DNA of 64,000 nucleotides from Pseudomonas sp. Ga0074129 (GTDB lineage: Bacteria; Pseudomonadota; Gammaproteobacteria; Pseudomonadales; Pseudomonadaceae): assembly GCA_001465025.1 (NCBI GenBank), contig LNDO01000057.1, positions 1-64,000 on the forward strand, in the 5' to 3' direction. Below, one piece after another: positions 10,288 to 19,513 of the stretch (position 1 is its first letter; every line of letters begins with the position of its first letter). The translations under genes were made by a program, and so were the position numbers. A model generated the notes under the pieces. The model had not been told where the DNA came from, did no database searches, and was given only the letters and a program-made list of their open reading frames with translations.

Positions 10288-11316
10288 ATGTATACCCTGG
10301 CCCGCGAGCTGTTGTTCAAACTTTCCCCGGAATCGTCTCATGAACTGTCCATCGACCTGATCGGTGCTGCAGGTCGTTTGGGCCTTAGTGGGCTGCTGAC
10401 CAAGCAGCCCGCTGCATTGCCGGTCACGGTAATGGGACTGGAGTTTGCCAACCCCGTCGGCTTGGCGGCCGGCCTCGACAAGAATGGCGACGCTATCGAC
10501 GGCTTTGCCCAGTTGGGCTTTGGTTTTGTTGAAATTGGCACCGTGACTCCGCGTCCGCAGCCAGGCAATCCCAAGCCGCGTCTTTTCCGCTTGCCTGAGG
10601 CAGAGGCCATCATCAACCGCATGGGTTTTAACAACCTGGGCGTTGATCACCTACTGGCCCGTGTGCAAGCCGCCCAATACAGGGGTGTACTCGGCATCAA
10701 CATCGGCAAGAATTTTGACACACCGGTCGAGAATGCCGTGGATGACTACTTGCTGTGCCTGGACAAGGTTTATCAGCATGCCAGCTACGTGACCGTTAAC
10801 GTCAGTTCGCCCAATACCCCAGGCCTGCGCAGCCTGCAGTTCGGTGACTCGCTCAAGCAATTGCTTGAAGCGCTGCGCCAGCGCCAGGAAGACCTGGCCG
10901 CGCAGCATGGCAAGCGCGTACCGCTGGCGATCAAGATCGCCCCGGATATGAGCGATGAAGAAACCATTGAAGTGGCCAACGCTTTGGTTGAAGCCGGTAT
11001 GGATGCGGTGATCGCCACCAACACTACGCTGAGCCGCGAAAGTGTCCAGGGGCTGGAGTACGCCGACGAAGCCGGTGGTTTGTCTGGCGCGCCGGTGCGT
11101 GACAAGAGCACCCACATCGTGAAAGTGCTGGCCGGTGAGTTGAAAGGTCGTCTGCCGATTATCGCCGTGGGCGGCATCAACGAGGGCAAGCATGCCGCAG
11201 AGAAGATCGCTGCCGGTGCGAGCTTGGTGCAGATTTACTCTGGCTTTATTTACAAGGGCCCTGCGCTGATTCGCGAGGCGGTTGATGCGATTGCGGCGCT
11301 GCCACACAAGGCCTGA
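10288..11316 (+). CDS. pyrD: Dihydroorotate dehydrogenase (quinone), class 2
   Basis: Catalyses the fourth step of pyrimidine synthesis, oxidising dihydroorotate to orotate with FMN and passing electrons to the membrane quinone pool. The 342-residue length is normal for class 2 enzymes, and the N-terminal amphipathic stretch ([15 protein letters not shown]) is the expected membrane-associating helix. Visible motifs are [13 protein letters not shown] (about 52-64), [11 protein letters not shown] with the catalytic Ser of class 2 enzymes (about 171-181), IATNTT, and the FMN phosphate-binding AVGGI near 289. It is a stand-alone gene between the DUF2835 gene and convergent rmf. Confidence 0.97.
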   Translation: MYTLARELLFKLSPESSHELSIDLIGAAGRLGLSGLLTKQPAALPVTVMGLEFANPVGLAAGLDKNGDAIDGFAQLGFGFVEIGTVTPRPQPGNPKPRLFRLPEAEAIINRMGFNNLGVDHLLARVQAAQYRGVLGINIGKNFDTPVENAVDDYLLCLDKVYQHASYVTVNVSSPNTPGLRSLQFGDSLKQLLEALRQRQEDLAAQHGKRVPLAIKIAPDMSDEETIEVANALVEAGMDAVIATNTTLSRESVQGLEYADEAGGLSGAPVRDKSTHIVKVLAGELKGRLPIIAVGGINEGKHAAEKIAAGASLVQIYSGFIYKGPALIREAVDAIAALPHKA

Positions 11317-11344
11317 TAACAGAACAGCGATTAGCGTGTGCCAT

Positions 11345-11371
11345 AAAAAAGGGCTCCTTAACGGAGCCCTT
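11345..11371 (-). terminator. Rho-independent terminator of rmf
   Basis: The stem GGGCTCC/GGAGCCC is followed, on the minus strand, by a run of T. It lies about 57 bases after the rmf stop and also sits 28 bases beyond the convergent pyrD stop, so it may serve both genes. Confidence 0.8.
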
Positions 11372-11427
11372 GGGCCTACGCCCGCCGCTCGGATGGAGCG
11401 CGCTTGGTGAGTCGGTAGGTTCCTGAA

Positions 11428-11643
11428 TCAGCCGACGGCGTGAAGTTCGTTGAGTCGATGGATGCCGGCGGTGCCGGTCATGCCGTCCCAGTTGTCACCG
11501 CGACCTTCGCGCCAGCCGTTTAACCAAGCTTGGCGGACAGAGGGAAGGGTAAATGGACAGAGTTCGCGGGATTTGCCACTGATGCCGTATTGATAACCGC
11601 GCAAAAAAGCTCTTTCTAACGGATCACGCTTAAGTCTTCTCAT
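11428..11643 (-). CDS. rmf: Ribosome modulation factor
   Basis: A 71-residue basic protein starting MRRLKRDPLERAFLRGYQYG, the hallmark N-terminus of RMF. In stationary phase RMF binds 70S ribosomes near the anti-Shine-Dalgarno region and promotes formation of inactive 100S dimers. The C-terminal tail (GMTGTAGIHRLNEL) is longer than in E. coli RMF (55 residues), as is usual in Pseudomonas. The pyrD-rmf-rlmL neighbourhood is conserved in the genus. It is probably growth-phase controlled from the 426-base region upstream, but no regulatory site could be recognised. Confidence 0.95.
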   Translation of the reverse strand: MRRLKRDPLERAFLRGYQYGISGKSRELCPFTLPSVRQAWLNGWREGRGDNWDGMTGTAGIHRLNELHAVG

Positions 11644-12069
11644 AGGGTGTAGCCCTCAATGTTGACTGTTATGTCCCTTAGACCTTGAAGCAAGGTCAGG
11701 CAGAAATGGTCTGCCTACGGAGTTCGCTGCCGGCGTCGCGAGCCTCCTTGCCAGCGCCGTTGCAGCGCTGACCTAGGATGATTTCTAACCAATGTGCGGT
11801 TGCCTGTGAATGACCGTTTCGTCATAAGGCCGTAATGTTTTTGCGGGTCAGGCCATAAGGCGTTGTGGCAAGCACGTCGTTTTTTCGCGCAAAGGCCTAT
11901 GCTGTGGGCGTAGGCGGGGCATGTGCTGTTAACGTGCTATCGCGAATGAATAGCGATTGAGACTATTGATTATTCCGACGAAGGGTCGCTCTGCGACTCG
12001 ATAGTCACTTATTTTGGACGTGCTGAAAGCTCTGCACGCCGTTGATTGCCTTAGGCACTGGAAACCCCC
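11644..12069. other. Divergent intergenic region between rmf and rlmL
   Basis: These 426 bases hold no convincing gene. They should contain the rmf promoter (leftward) and the rlmL promoter (rightward). A short inverted repeat (AGGCAGA/TCTGCCT near 11699-11717) is visible in the probable rmf leader. No clear -35/-10 pair could be assigned. Confidence 0.6.
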
Positions 12070-14343
12070 ATGTCGGATCGTTACGAACTCTTCCTCACCT
12101 GTCCCAAGGGCCTTGAAGGCCTGCTAATGGATGAGGCAACCCAGCTTGGCCTTGAAGAGGCGCGCGAGCACACCTCGGCCATTCGTGGCATGGCCGACAT
12201 GGAAACGGCTTACCGCTTGTGCTTGTGGTCGCGCCTGGCCAACCGCGTGTTGTTGGTGCTCAAGCGCTACAGCGTGCAGGACGCTCAAAGCCTCTATGAG
12301 GGGGTGCTGGAGGTCGATTGGTTCGAGCACCTGGAGTCCACTGGCAGCCTAGCGGTTGAGTTCAGTGGCAATGGCTCGGGTATCGATAACACCCATTTCG
12401 GCGCGCTGAAAGTCAAAGACGCCATTGTCGATAAGCTGCGCCTGAAAGACGGCACCCGACCCTCGGTGGATAAGATCAACCCGGATTTGCGCGTGCACCT
12501 GCGTCTGGATCGCGGCGAGGCTATCTTGTCCCTCGACCTGTCCGGTCACAGCCTGCATCAACGTGGCTATCGCCTGCAGCAGGGTGCTGCACCGCTGAAA
12601 GAAAACCTCGCCGCTGCCGTGTTGATTCGTGCCGGCTGGCCGCGTATTGCAGCTGAAGGCGGCGCGCTGGCTGACCCCATGTGTGGCGTCGGTACCTTCT
12701 TGGTCGAAGCGGCGATGATCGCCGCCGACATCGCGCCGAACATGACCCGCGAGCAGTGGGGCTTCAGTAAATGGCTAGGCCACGTACCGGCCTTGTGGAA
12801 GAAAGTCCATGCCGAGGCCGAAGAGCGCGCAGCAGCGGGCATGGCCAAACCACCGCTGTGGATTCGCGGTTATGAAGCCGACCCTCGGTTGATCCAGCCC
12901 GCGCGCAACAACATCGAGCGTGCCGGTATGGGCGATTGGGTCAAGGTTTATCAGGGCGAAGTGGCGACCTTTGAGCCGCGTCCGGATCAGAACCAAAAAG
13001 GCCTGGTGATTTGCAACCCACCCTACGGCGAGCGTTTGGGTGAAGAAGCCAGTTTGCTGTACCTCTACCAGAACCTCGGTGAGCGTCTACGTCAGGCTTG
13101 CATGGGCTGGGAGGCGGCGGTGTTTACCGGCGCGCCGGACCTGGGCAAGCGCATGGGCATTCGCAGCCACAAGCAATACGCCTTCTGGAACGGTGCGTTG
13201 CCGTGCAAGTTGCTGCTAATTAAGGTGCAGCCCGAGCAGTTTGTCACGGGCGAGCGTCGTACCCCTGAGCAGCGTGAACGCGAGCGCGAACAGGCTGAGG
13301 CCGACAAGGCACCGCTTGAGCCGCTGGAGCGTCAGTACAACAAGAACGGCAACCCGATCAAACCCGCGCCAGCACCGGCGCCTGTGGTTGAGCAGGCGCG
13401 CTTGAGCGAAGGCGGGCAGATGTTTGCCAACCGCTTGCAAAAGAACCTCAAGCAGCTAGGTAAGTGGGCGCGTAAAGAGGGTGTTGAGTGCTATCGCTTG
13501 TACGATGCCGACATGCCGGAATATTCCATGGCGGTGGACTTATACGGTGATTGGGTGCACGTGCAGGAATATGCCGCGCCCAAGTCGATTGATCCGGAGA
13601 AAGCCAAAGAGCGTATGTTTGATGCCATCGCCGCGATTCCGCAGGCGCTGGGTGTTGACAAGAATAAGGTGGTGATCAAGCGCCGTGAACGCCAGAGCGG
13701 TACCAAACAGTACCAGCGCCAGGCCACGCAGGGGCAGTTCCTCGAAGTCCGCGAAGGCGGCGTCAAACTTTTGGTCAACCTGACCGACTATCTGGATACC
13801 GGCTTGTTCCTCGATCACCGGCCGCTGCGCCTGCGCATTCAGCGAGAGGCCGCCGGTAAGCGCTTCCTCAATCTGTTCTGCTATACGGCCACCGCCACTG
13901 TGCATGCGGCCAAGGGTGGTGCGCGCACCACTACCAGTGTCGATTTGTCGAAAACCTACCTCGACTGGGCGCGGCGCAACCTGTCGCTCAACGGCTACTC
14001 GGATAAGAACAAGCTGGAGCAAGGCGATGTAATGGCTTGGCTGGCCGAAGGCCGTGGTGAATACGAACTGATCTTTATCGATCCGCCGACCTTCTCTAAT
14101 TCCAAGCGCATGGAAGGCATCTTCGATGTGCAGCGCGATCACTTGCAGTTGCTTGATTTGGCCATGGCTCGTCTAACCAAGGATGGGGTGCTGTATTTCT
14201 CCAACAACTTCCGCAAGTTTGAGCTCGATGAGAGCCTGGCCGCGCGTTATCAGGTGGAAGAAATCAGCGCGTCGACCCTTGATCCGGACTTTGCCCGTAA
14301 TCCGAAAATCCACCGCGCCTGGCGGTTTAGCCTGCGCGGTTGA
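12070..14343 (+). CDS. rlmL: Bifunctional 23S rRNA methyltransferase RlmKL
   Basis: A fused enzyme that methylates 23S rRNA at G2445 (N2, RlmL half) and G2069 (N7, RlmK half) during 50S maturation. The 757 residues comprise an N-terminal THUMP domain (about 45-155), a first SAM-dependent methyltransferase domain with the catalytic NPPYGERLG motif (about 316-324), a charged linker rich in Glu/Arg/Pro (about 395-440), and a second Rossmann methyltransferase domain containing LFCYTATATVHAAKGGA and IDPPTFSNSKR. It is longer than E. coli RlmL (702 residues), mainly through the linker. The ATG at 12070 gives the expected family start MSDRYELFLTCPKGLE. It appears monocistronic. Confidence 0.95.
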   Translation: MSDRYELFLTCPKGLEGLLMDEATQLGLEEAREHTSAIRGMADMETAYRLCLWSRLANRVLLVLKRYSVQDAQSLYEGVLEVDWFEHLESTGSLAVEFSGNGSGIDNTHFGALKVKDAIVDKLRLKDGTRPSVDKINPDLRVHLRLDRGEAILSLDLSGHSLHQRGYRLQQGAAPLKENLAAAVLIRAGWPRIAAEGGALADPMCGVGTFLVEAAMIAADIAPNMTREQWGFSKWLGHVPALWKKVHAEAEERAAAGMAKPPLWIRGYEADPRLIQPARNNIERAGMGDWVKVYQGEVATFEPRPDQNQKGLVICNPPYGERLGEEASLLYLYQNLGERLRQACMGWEAAVFTGAPDLGKRMGIRSHKQYAFWNGALPCKLLLIKVQPEQFVTGERRTPEQREREREQAEADKAPLEPLERQYNKNGNPIKPAPAPAPVVEQARLSEGGQMFANRLQKNLKQLGKWARKEGVECYRLYDADMPEYSMAVDLYGDWVHVQEYAAPKSIDPEKAKERMFDAIAAIPQALGVDKNKVVIKRRERQSGTKQYQRQATQGQFLEVREGGVKLLVNLTDYLDTGLFLDHRPLRLRIQREAAGKRFLNLFCYTATATVHAAKGGARTTTSVDLSKTYLDWARRNLSLNGYSDKNKLEQGDVMAWLAEGRGEYELIFIDPPTFSNSKRMEGIFDVQRDHLQLLDLAMARLTKDGVLYFSNNFRKFELDESLAARYQVEEISASTLDPDFARNPKIHRAWRFSLRG

Positions 14344-14357
14344 AATCGCCATGCCTT

Positions 14358-14379
14358 GTGGGAGGGGCTTTAGCCGCGA
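14358..14379 (+). repeat. Single REP element after rlmL
   Basis: GTGGGAGGGGCTTTAGCCGC is the head of a Pseudomonas REP unit, closely related to the unit at 48625. It lies in the 95-base gap between rlmL and mnmC, the usual extragenic position for such elements. Confidence 0.65.
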
Positions 14380-14438
14380 ATAGCGCTTCCGATGGGCTTT
14401 GTCGCGGCGCGCCTCAACGGAACGCCGCGCGACCTAAC

Positions 14439-16433
14439 CTACGGTTTATTGCGGATCAGCGTACGCAAGGCAAAACGATTCGGGTGACAGGCCTGTGCCA
14501 CATCGACAGGCACGGGTAGCGGTTCGTCGTTTAGCCAGGCCGCAATCAACTCTCCGGACAGTGGCGCGGTAATTAGCCCACGTGAACCATGCCCGCTGTT
14601 GATATACAGGCCGTCGAGCCACGGACAGGTTATGTTCGGTACTTGGCGGGCATCCTTGCTCAGCACGGCATAGGCATCGGCAAATGCCGTGGCGTCAGCG
14701 AGTGGGCCAACAATCGGCAGGTAATCGGGGCTGGTGCAGCGAAAGGCGGCGCGGCCTTGCAGGTGCTCGTGATCAAGTGCTGCAGCATTCAGTGAGCTGG
14801 AAAGCGCTGGCGAAATTTCTTCCAGCAGTTGCAGATTGCTCGCGTGGTCGGCGCTGTTCAGTGTCAGGTCGTCACTGTTGAAGTCGAAGCTTGCACCTAG
14901 GGTGTGTTCGTCTTCGCGTACCGGCGCGATATAACCTTCAGCGCATACCACAGTGCTCAATGCGCGGCTGGTGGCTGTGGCGGGCAGGCGGGTGATCTGG
15001 CCGCGAATACGTTTGAGTGGCAAGTGTGCGGCCTGTTCAAAGCCTTTGATCTCTGCGGCGCTGGCCAGGATCACCACACTGGCGCTGGCCAGCAACTGCT
15101 CACCGTTCCAGGCGTGCCACTGGTCGTCAACCCGACGCAACTCCAGCGCTTGCTGATGCAGTTGCAGGTCAATGCTGGGCTGCTGACTCAGCCACTGGCA
15201 CAGCGCTGGCGGATTAACCCAGCCCGCCTCGGGATAGAACAGACCGCCACTGGTCAGGGCAATGTCGGCTTTATCTTCGGCCTCGGCTTGCGTTAGTTCC
15301 ACCAGCAAGTCGGCGGGGAATGCGGTTGCAAGCTGCGCCTGACGCTGGGCTTCCTTGGCATCAAAAGCCAGTTGCAGCACACCGCAGTTGTCCCAGTCCT
15401 GACCCTTGTGCAGGTGCTCCAGCACACGACGCGTGTGGCCGTAGCCGCTGACAATTAAGCGTGATAATGCGGTGTGATGGGCGGACAGCTTGAGGTACAG
15501 CACACCCTGCGGATTGCCCGAGGCTTCCTGGGCGATGCCATGGTGACGCTCCAGCAAGGTGACCTGCCAGCCGCGCTGCGCCAGGCTGGCGGCCGTTGCG
15601 CAGCCCGCCAGACCCGCGCCGATCACCAGCGCTGTGCGTTCACCTGTGACCGGTGTGGGGCGGGCGAACCAAGGTTTTCCTGCCGAGTCAGCGGTGCCGA
15701 TAAAAGTGCCTTTAAGCACTTCCCATTTTTTCCCCAGGCCCGGTACGCGCTTCATCTTGAAGCCAGCGTCATTGAGCCGGCGGCGCACATAACCGGTGCT
15801 GGTAAAAGTGCCCAGCGTCGTATCGCTGTGGGACAGCCTGGCCAGTTGAGCAAACAGCTCCGGCGTCCACATGTCCGGGTTTTTCGCCGGTGCGAAACCG
15901 TCGAGGAACCAGGCATCGATCTTGGCGTCCAGTTGCCCGAAGAGCTCCAGCGCATCACCGATCAGCAGCGTCAGTACGATGCGCCCACCCGCCAGCACCA
16001 TCCGTTGAAAGCCCGGATGCAGGGCCACGTACTGCGCCAGCAACTGTTCGGCGTAGGACGCCAGCTCTGGCCACAGCGCCAGTGCGCGTTGCAGATCGGC
16101 TTTGCTCAGGGGGTATTTTTCTACGCTGACAAAATGCAGGCGTGCGCCCGCCACCGCGTGCTGCTCAAACAATTGCCAGGCGCAGAGAAAATTAAGCCCC
16201 GTGCCGAAGCCGGTTTCGCCGATCACAAATTGCTCATGCGCCGTGAGCGCGTTGAAGCGTTCGGTTAATTGGTTATTGGCGAGAAACACATAGCGGGTTT
16301 CCGCCAGTGCGTTTTCGTTGGAGAAGTACACATCGGCGAACTCGCTGGACAGCGGTTGACCCTGCTCATCCCACTCAAGGCGGGCGTGCGGTAAGGCATT
16401 ATCGGGGGCGGGGGGCATACTAGGCTTGGTCAC
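14439..16433 (-). CDS. mnmC: tRNA mnm5s2U34 biosynthesis bifunctional protein MnmC
   Basis: Finishes the wobble-uridine modification mnm5s2U in tRNAs for Lys, Glu and others. The C-terminal FAD oxidase converts cmnm5U to nm5U and the N-terminal methyltransferase then makes mnm5U. The 664-residue protein has the SAM-binding motif GETGFGTGLNFL (about 72-83) and DGFAPAKNPDMW in the first domain, then the FAD dinucleotide fold VIGAGLAGCATAASLAQRGW (about 270-289). Translation probably starts at the GTG at 16433, which overlaps the greB stop as GTGA; an in-frame ATG five codons later is the alternative. The overlap indicates translational coupling with greB. Confidence 0.95.
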   Translation of the reverse strand: MTKPSMPPAPDNALPHARLEWDEQGQPLSSEFADVYFSNENALAETRYVFLANNQLTERFNALTAHEQFVIGETGFGTGLNFLCAWQLFEQHAVAGARLHFVSVEKYPLSKADLQRALALWPELASYAEQLLAQYVALHPGFQRMVLAGGRIVLTLLIGDALELFGQLDAKIDAWFLDGFAPAKNPDMWTPELFAQLARLSHSDTTLGTFTSTGYVRRRLNDAGFKMKRVPGLGKKWEVLKGTFIGTADSAGKPWFARPTPVTGERTALVIGAGLAGCATAASLAQRGWQVTLLERHHGIAQEASGNPQGVLYLKLSAHHTALSRLIVSGYGHTRRVLEHLHKGQDWDNCGVLQLAFDAKEAQRQAQLATAFPADLLVELTQAEAEDKADIALTSGGLFYPEAGWVNPPALCQWLSQQPSIDLQLHQQALELRRVDDQWHAWNGEQLLASASVVILASAAEIKGFEQAAHLPLKRIRGQITRLPATATSRALSTVVCAEGYIAPVREDEHTLGASFDFNSDDLTLNSADHASNLQLLEEISPALSSSLNAAALDHEHLQGRAAFRCTSPDYLPIVGPLADATAFADAYAVLSKDARQVPNITCPWLDGLYINSGHGSRGLITAPLSGELIAAWLNDEPLPVPVDVAQACHPNRFALRTLIRNKP

Positions 16434-16927
16434 GGGTAATCGATGGCCACGATGTACCAGGTTTTCTCGCCGGTGGGGGTGTGCACCCGCACTTCAGCGT
16501 CCAGGCCTTTACCAACCAGCGCGCGGGCCAGTGGCGAGTCGATGCTGATCAGGTGGTTTTTCAAATCCAGCTCATCCGGGCCGACGATGCGGTAGCGCGC
16601 TTCAATACCGTCTTCGTCTTCCACAGTGACCCATGCGCCGAAATAAACTTTATCCGGATCGCTGGGGTGTGTGCTGACCACTTTGAGGTTTTCCAGGCGC
16701 TTGGTTAGAAAGCGCACACGGCTGTCGATTTCGCGCAGCATCTTCTTGCCGTAGGTGTACTCGGCATTCTCTGAGCGGTCGCCCTGGGCGGCAGCCTCGC
16801 TGACGGACTGGGTCACTTGCGGACGGCGCACATGCCAAAGCTCATGCAGTTCGGCACGCATACGCGCTTCGCCTTCGGGCGTGATCAAAGGCGTGCCGGC
16901 GGAGCGGGGTGGGCGGTAGCGACTCAT
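16430..16927 (-). CDS. greB: Transcription elongation factor GreB
   Basis: GreB inserts a coiled coil into the secondary channel of stalled RNA polymerase and stimulates cleavage of backtracked RNA. The 165-residue protein has the N-terminal coiled-coil domain with LITPEGEARMRAELHELWHV (about 13-32), the basic acidic-tip region around GDRSENAEYTYGKK (about 49-62), and the C-terminal FKBP-like domain ending TGEKTWYIVAIDYP. Its stop codon overlaps the mnmC start, so the two form an operon read leftward. The gap to the upstream permease gene contains a perfect 14-bp hairpin. Confidence 0.95.
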   Translation of the reverse strand: MSRYRPPRSAGTPLITPEGEARMRAELHELWHVRRPQVTQSVSEAAAQGDRSENAEYTYGKKMLREIDSRVRFLTKRLENLKVVSTHPSDPDKVYFGAWVTVEDEDGIEARYRIVGPDELDLKNHLISIDSPLARALVGKGLDAEVRVHTPTGEKTWYIVAIDYP

Positions 16928-16952
16928 GGGTTCCTGTTCAACATCGGCTGCA

Positions 16953-16986
16953 CGTCGAACCTACTGTTTAGTCAGTAGGTTCGACG
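16953..16986. repeat. Perfect 14-bp inverted repeat between the ABC permease and greB
   Basis: CGTCGAACCTACTG is followed by a 6-base loop and its exact reverse complement. It lies directly upstream of the greB start and downstream of the permease stop. There is no T-run on either strand, so it is not a standard intrinsic terminator; it may be an RNA-stabilising hairpin, an attenuator in the greB leader, or a DNA-binding site. Confidence 0.7.
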
Positions 16987-17014
16987 GCATGAGAAAAATG
17001 CAGGCGCGAGTCTA

Positions 17015-19513
17015 TCAGCCCTCGCGCAGCACCGTCAGCGGGCTGACGTTGAGTGCGCGGCGAGTGCCCATCACCCCGGCAGTGCCGACCAGCAATGCGC
17101 CGATCAGCGGCAACAGCAGCAGCCAAGGGTGCGGTTGCCAGACGAGGTCGAAAGCAAAGCGATACAGCAGAAAGCTGATCAGTTCACAGCCCACGGCTGC
17201 CAGCAGACCGCTTGACGCGCCCAGCAAACCGAATTCAGCCCGCCGCGCCTTGATCAACAGCTTGCGCTCAGCGCCCAGCGCGCGCAGCAGGGCGCCTTGG
17301 CGAATACGCTCATCAAGGGTGGCTTGCAGGCCGGCGAACAAAACAGTCAGCCCCGCAGCCAGGACGAACAGCAAGACGAACTCGATGGCCAGGGTGACTT
17401 GCGCCAAGATGCTGCGCAGTTGCTCAAGCAGCGCTTCCACCTGCAGCAAGGTCACGGCCGGGAAGGCGCGCGACAGCTCAACCAGTTGCTGCTCTTGATT
17501 GGGCGGCAGGTAGAAGCTGGTGAGGTAGGTCACGGGTAAGTCCTGCAACGTGCCAGGCTGGAAGATCATGTAGAAGTTGGGCTGAAAATTGTTCCAGTCC
17601 ACTTCGCGCAGGCTGGTGACCACGGCTTCGCGGTTGAGCCCGCCAATGCTGAAACTCAGCCGGTCGCCCAGCTGCAGTTGCAGGCTTTCGGCCAGTTCGG
17701 ATTCCACGGAAACGCCCGGTAATTCGCTGCTGTTGTTGTCTGACCACCAACTGCCGGCAATCAGTTGGTTGTCGGCGGGCAGGTCTGCGGCCCAGGTCAG
17801 GCTCAGATCACGGCGAATGGCGCGTTCGCCTTGCGATTCCTTGGTCACCGCTTGGCGCACGGGTTCGCCATTGATCATCACCAGACGGCCCGGCACTACA
17901 GGGAACAAGGGCGCTGGATGCGGCGAAAGTGCGTTCAATCGCGCGGCGAAGGCGTCTTGATCAGCCGGCAGAATATTCATCGCGAAGTGATTGGGGGCGT
18001 TTTCCGGCAGCTGATCCTGCCAGGTGTCGAGCAGTTCGCCGCGCAGCAGGGCAATCAGGGCCATGGCCAAAATGATCAGACCAAAGGCCAGCGACTGACC
18101 TGCAGCGGCAAGCGGGTGACGGAGCAATTGGCCCAGCCCCAGTCGCCACGGCAATGAAGCTTTGGCCAGCAAACGGCGCAGACTCTGCAAACCGACTAAC
18201 AGCAGGCCACCGAGTATCACCGCTGTGACCAAGCCACCGCCCAGCAAAGCAAAGGTCAACGGCAGGTCCAGGCTCAAGCGCCACATGATCAGGCCCAGCG
18301 CGAACAGCGCAGCCCCATAAACCAGCCAGGAACTGGCCGGCACCGGCAGCATGTCGCGGCGCAGCACGCGCAGCGGCGGCACACGGCCAAGGGCTGCCAG
18401 TGGCGGCAGGGCAAAGCCGGCCAGCGCCACTAAACCGGTAGCCATGCCGGCGAAGGCGGGCCACAGGCCTCCGGCGGGAATCTGGGCGGGCAGCAAGTCC
18501 TGCAGCAGGTGAAACAGCGTGAGTTGCGCCAGCCAGCCGAGCAGCGCGCCAATCAGGCTTGCGCTGATGCCGAGCAGAGCCAGTTGCAGACTGAACAAGG
18601 CCAATGCCTGGTTGCGTGACAAGCCCAGGCAGCGCAGCAAGGCGCTGGCGTCAAACCGACGGGCGGCAAAGCGCGCGGCGGAAAGCGCAACGGCCACCCC
18701 GGCCAGCAATACTGCAGCCAGACTGGCCAGGTTGAGATAACGTTCAGCGCGGCCCAAGGCGTTGCCTACTTGGCGATTGCCGTCTTTGGCATCTTCCAGG
18801 CGCTGGTTGGGTTCCAAGGTGAGGCGTTGGCGATACTGCGCCAGCACCTCAGGCTCGCCACGCCACAACTCCTGATAACGCACGCGGCTGCCCGGCTGGA
18901 CCACGCCGGTGGCGGCGAGGTCATCGAGGTGCATCAGCAGGTGCGGTGTCAGGCTGTAAAAATCGCCGGCTTCATCAGGCAGAAACGTCAGTACTCGGGT
19001 CAGACGAAGGGTTTTAGTGCCTACATCAATACTGTCGCCGGGCTTGAGGTTCAGGGCGACAAACAAGCGTGCTTCGGCCCAGGCTTCACCGGGCTTTGGA
19101 CCGGGACTAATTTGCTCGGTGTCATACAAATTGGCGGCACTTTTAAGTGCGCCGCGCAGTGGGTAGGCGCTGCCCGCGGCTTTGACGCTGGCCAGTTGAA
19201 TGCCTGCGTCACTGGCGATCACGCTGGAAAACTCCACCAGTTGGGCGTGATCAAGACCCAGTTCCTTGCCCAGGCTGATTTGTTCTGGCGTATTAGGTGA
19301 GCTGCCGGTTAGGCGCAGGTCGGCAGCGAGAAACTCGGTGGCGCGCATCAACATGCCGTCGTTCAAACGTGCGCTGAAGTAGCCAATGGCGGTGCTGGCC
19401 GCCACGGCAATCAGCAGCGCAAAGAACAGCACACGCAATTCGCCCGCACGGGCGTCGCGCAGTAACTGGCGAGCAGCCAGCGAAACAAGACGAGGCAGCG
19501 GTAAGTGGTTCAT
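17015..19513 (-). CDS. FtsX-family ABC transporter permease (YbbP-like)
   Basis: An 832-residue inner-membrane protein with one N-terminal transmembrane helix (about 24-44), a large periplasmic domain, a four-helix FtsX-like bundle (about 255-500, with an extra helical region), a second periplasmic domain, and a C-terminal three-helix FtsX domain (about 705-815). This layout matches YbbP-type permeases, which pair with YbbA-type ATPases next to the TesA thioesterase gene. The substrate is unknown; mechanotransmission or lipid/lipoprotein handling is possible. It shares one base with the upstream ATPase gene (TGATG), so the two subunits are translationally coupled. Confidence 0.9.
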   Translation of the reverse strand: MNHLPLPRLVSLAARQLLRDARAGELRVLFFALLIAVAASTAIGYFSARLNDGMLMRATEFLAADLRLTGSSPNTPEQISLGKELGLDHAQLVEFSSVIASDAGIQLASVKAAGSAYPLRGALKSAANLYDTEQISPGPKPGEAWAEARLFVALNLKPGDSIDVGTKTLRLTRVLTFLPDEAGDFYSLTPHLLMHLDDLAATGVVQPGSRVRYQELWRGEPEVLAQYRQRLTLEPNQRLEDAKDGNRQVGNALGRAERYLNLASLAAVLLAGVAVALSAARFAARRFDASALLRCLGLSRNQALALFSLQLALLGISASLIGALLGWLAQLTLFHLLQDLLPAQIPAGGLWPAFAGMATGLVALAGFALPPLAALGRVPPLRVLRRDMLPVPASSWLVYGAALFALGLIMWRLSLDLPLTFALLGGGLVTAVILGGLLLVGLQSLRRLLAKASLPWRLGLGQLLRHPLAAAGQSLAFGLIILAMALIALLRGELLDTWQDQLPENAPNHFAMNILPADQDAFAARLNALSPHPAPLFPVVPGRLVMINGEPVRQAVTKESQGERAIRRDLSLTWAADLPADNQLIAGSWWSDNNSSELPGVSVESELAESLQLQLGDRLSFSIGGLNREAVVTSLREVDWNNFQPNFYMIFQPGTLQDLPVTYLTSFYLPPNQEQQLVELSRAFPAVTLLQVEALLEQLRSILAQVTLAIEFVLLFVLAAGLTVLFAGLQATLDERIRQGALLRALGAERKLLIKARRAEFGLLGASSGLLAAVGCELISFLLYRFAFDLVWQPHPWLLLLPLIGALLVGTAGVMGTRRALNVSPLTVLREG

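Noticed and set aside
10651-11307. Leftward 218-residue frame opposite pyrD
   Set aside because: Exact antisense shadow of a well-identified gene with no supporting signals.
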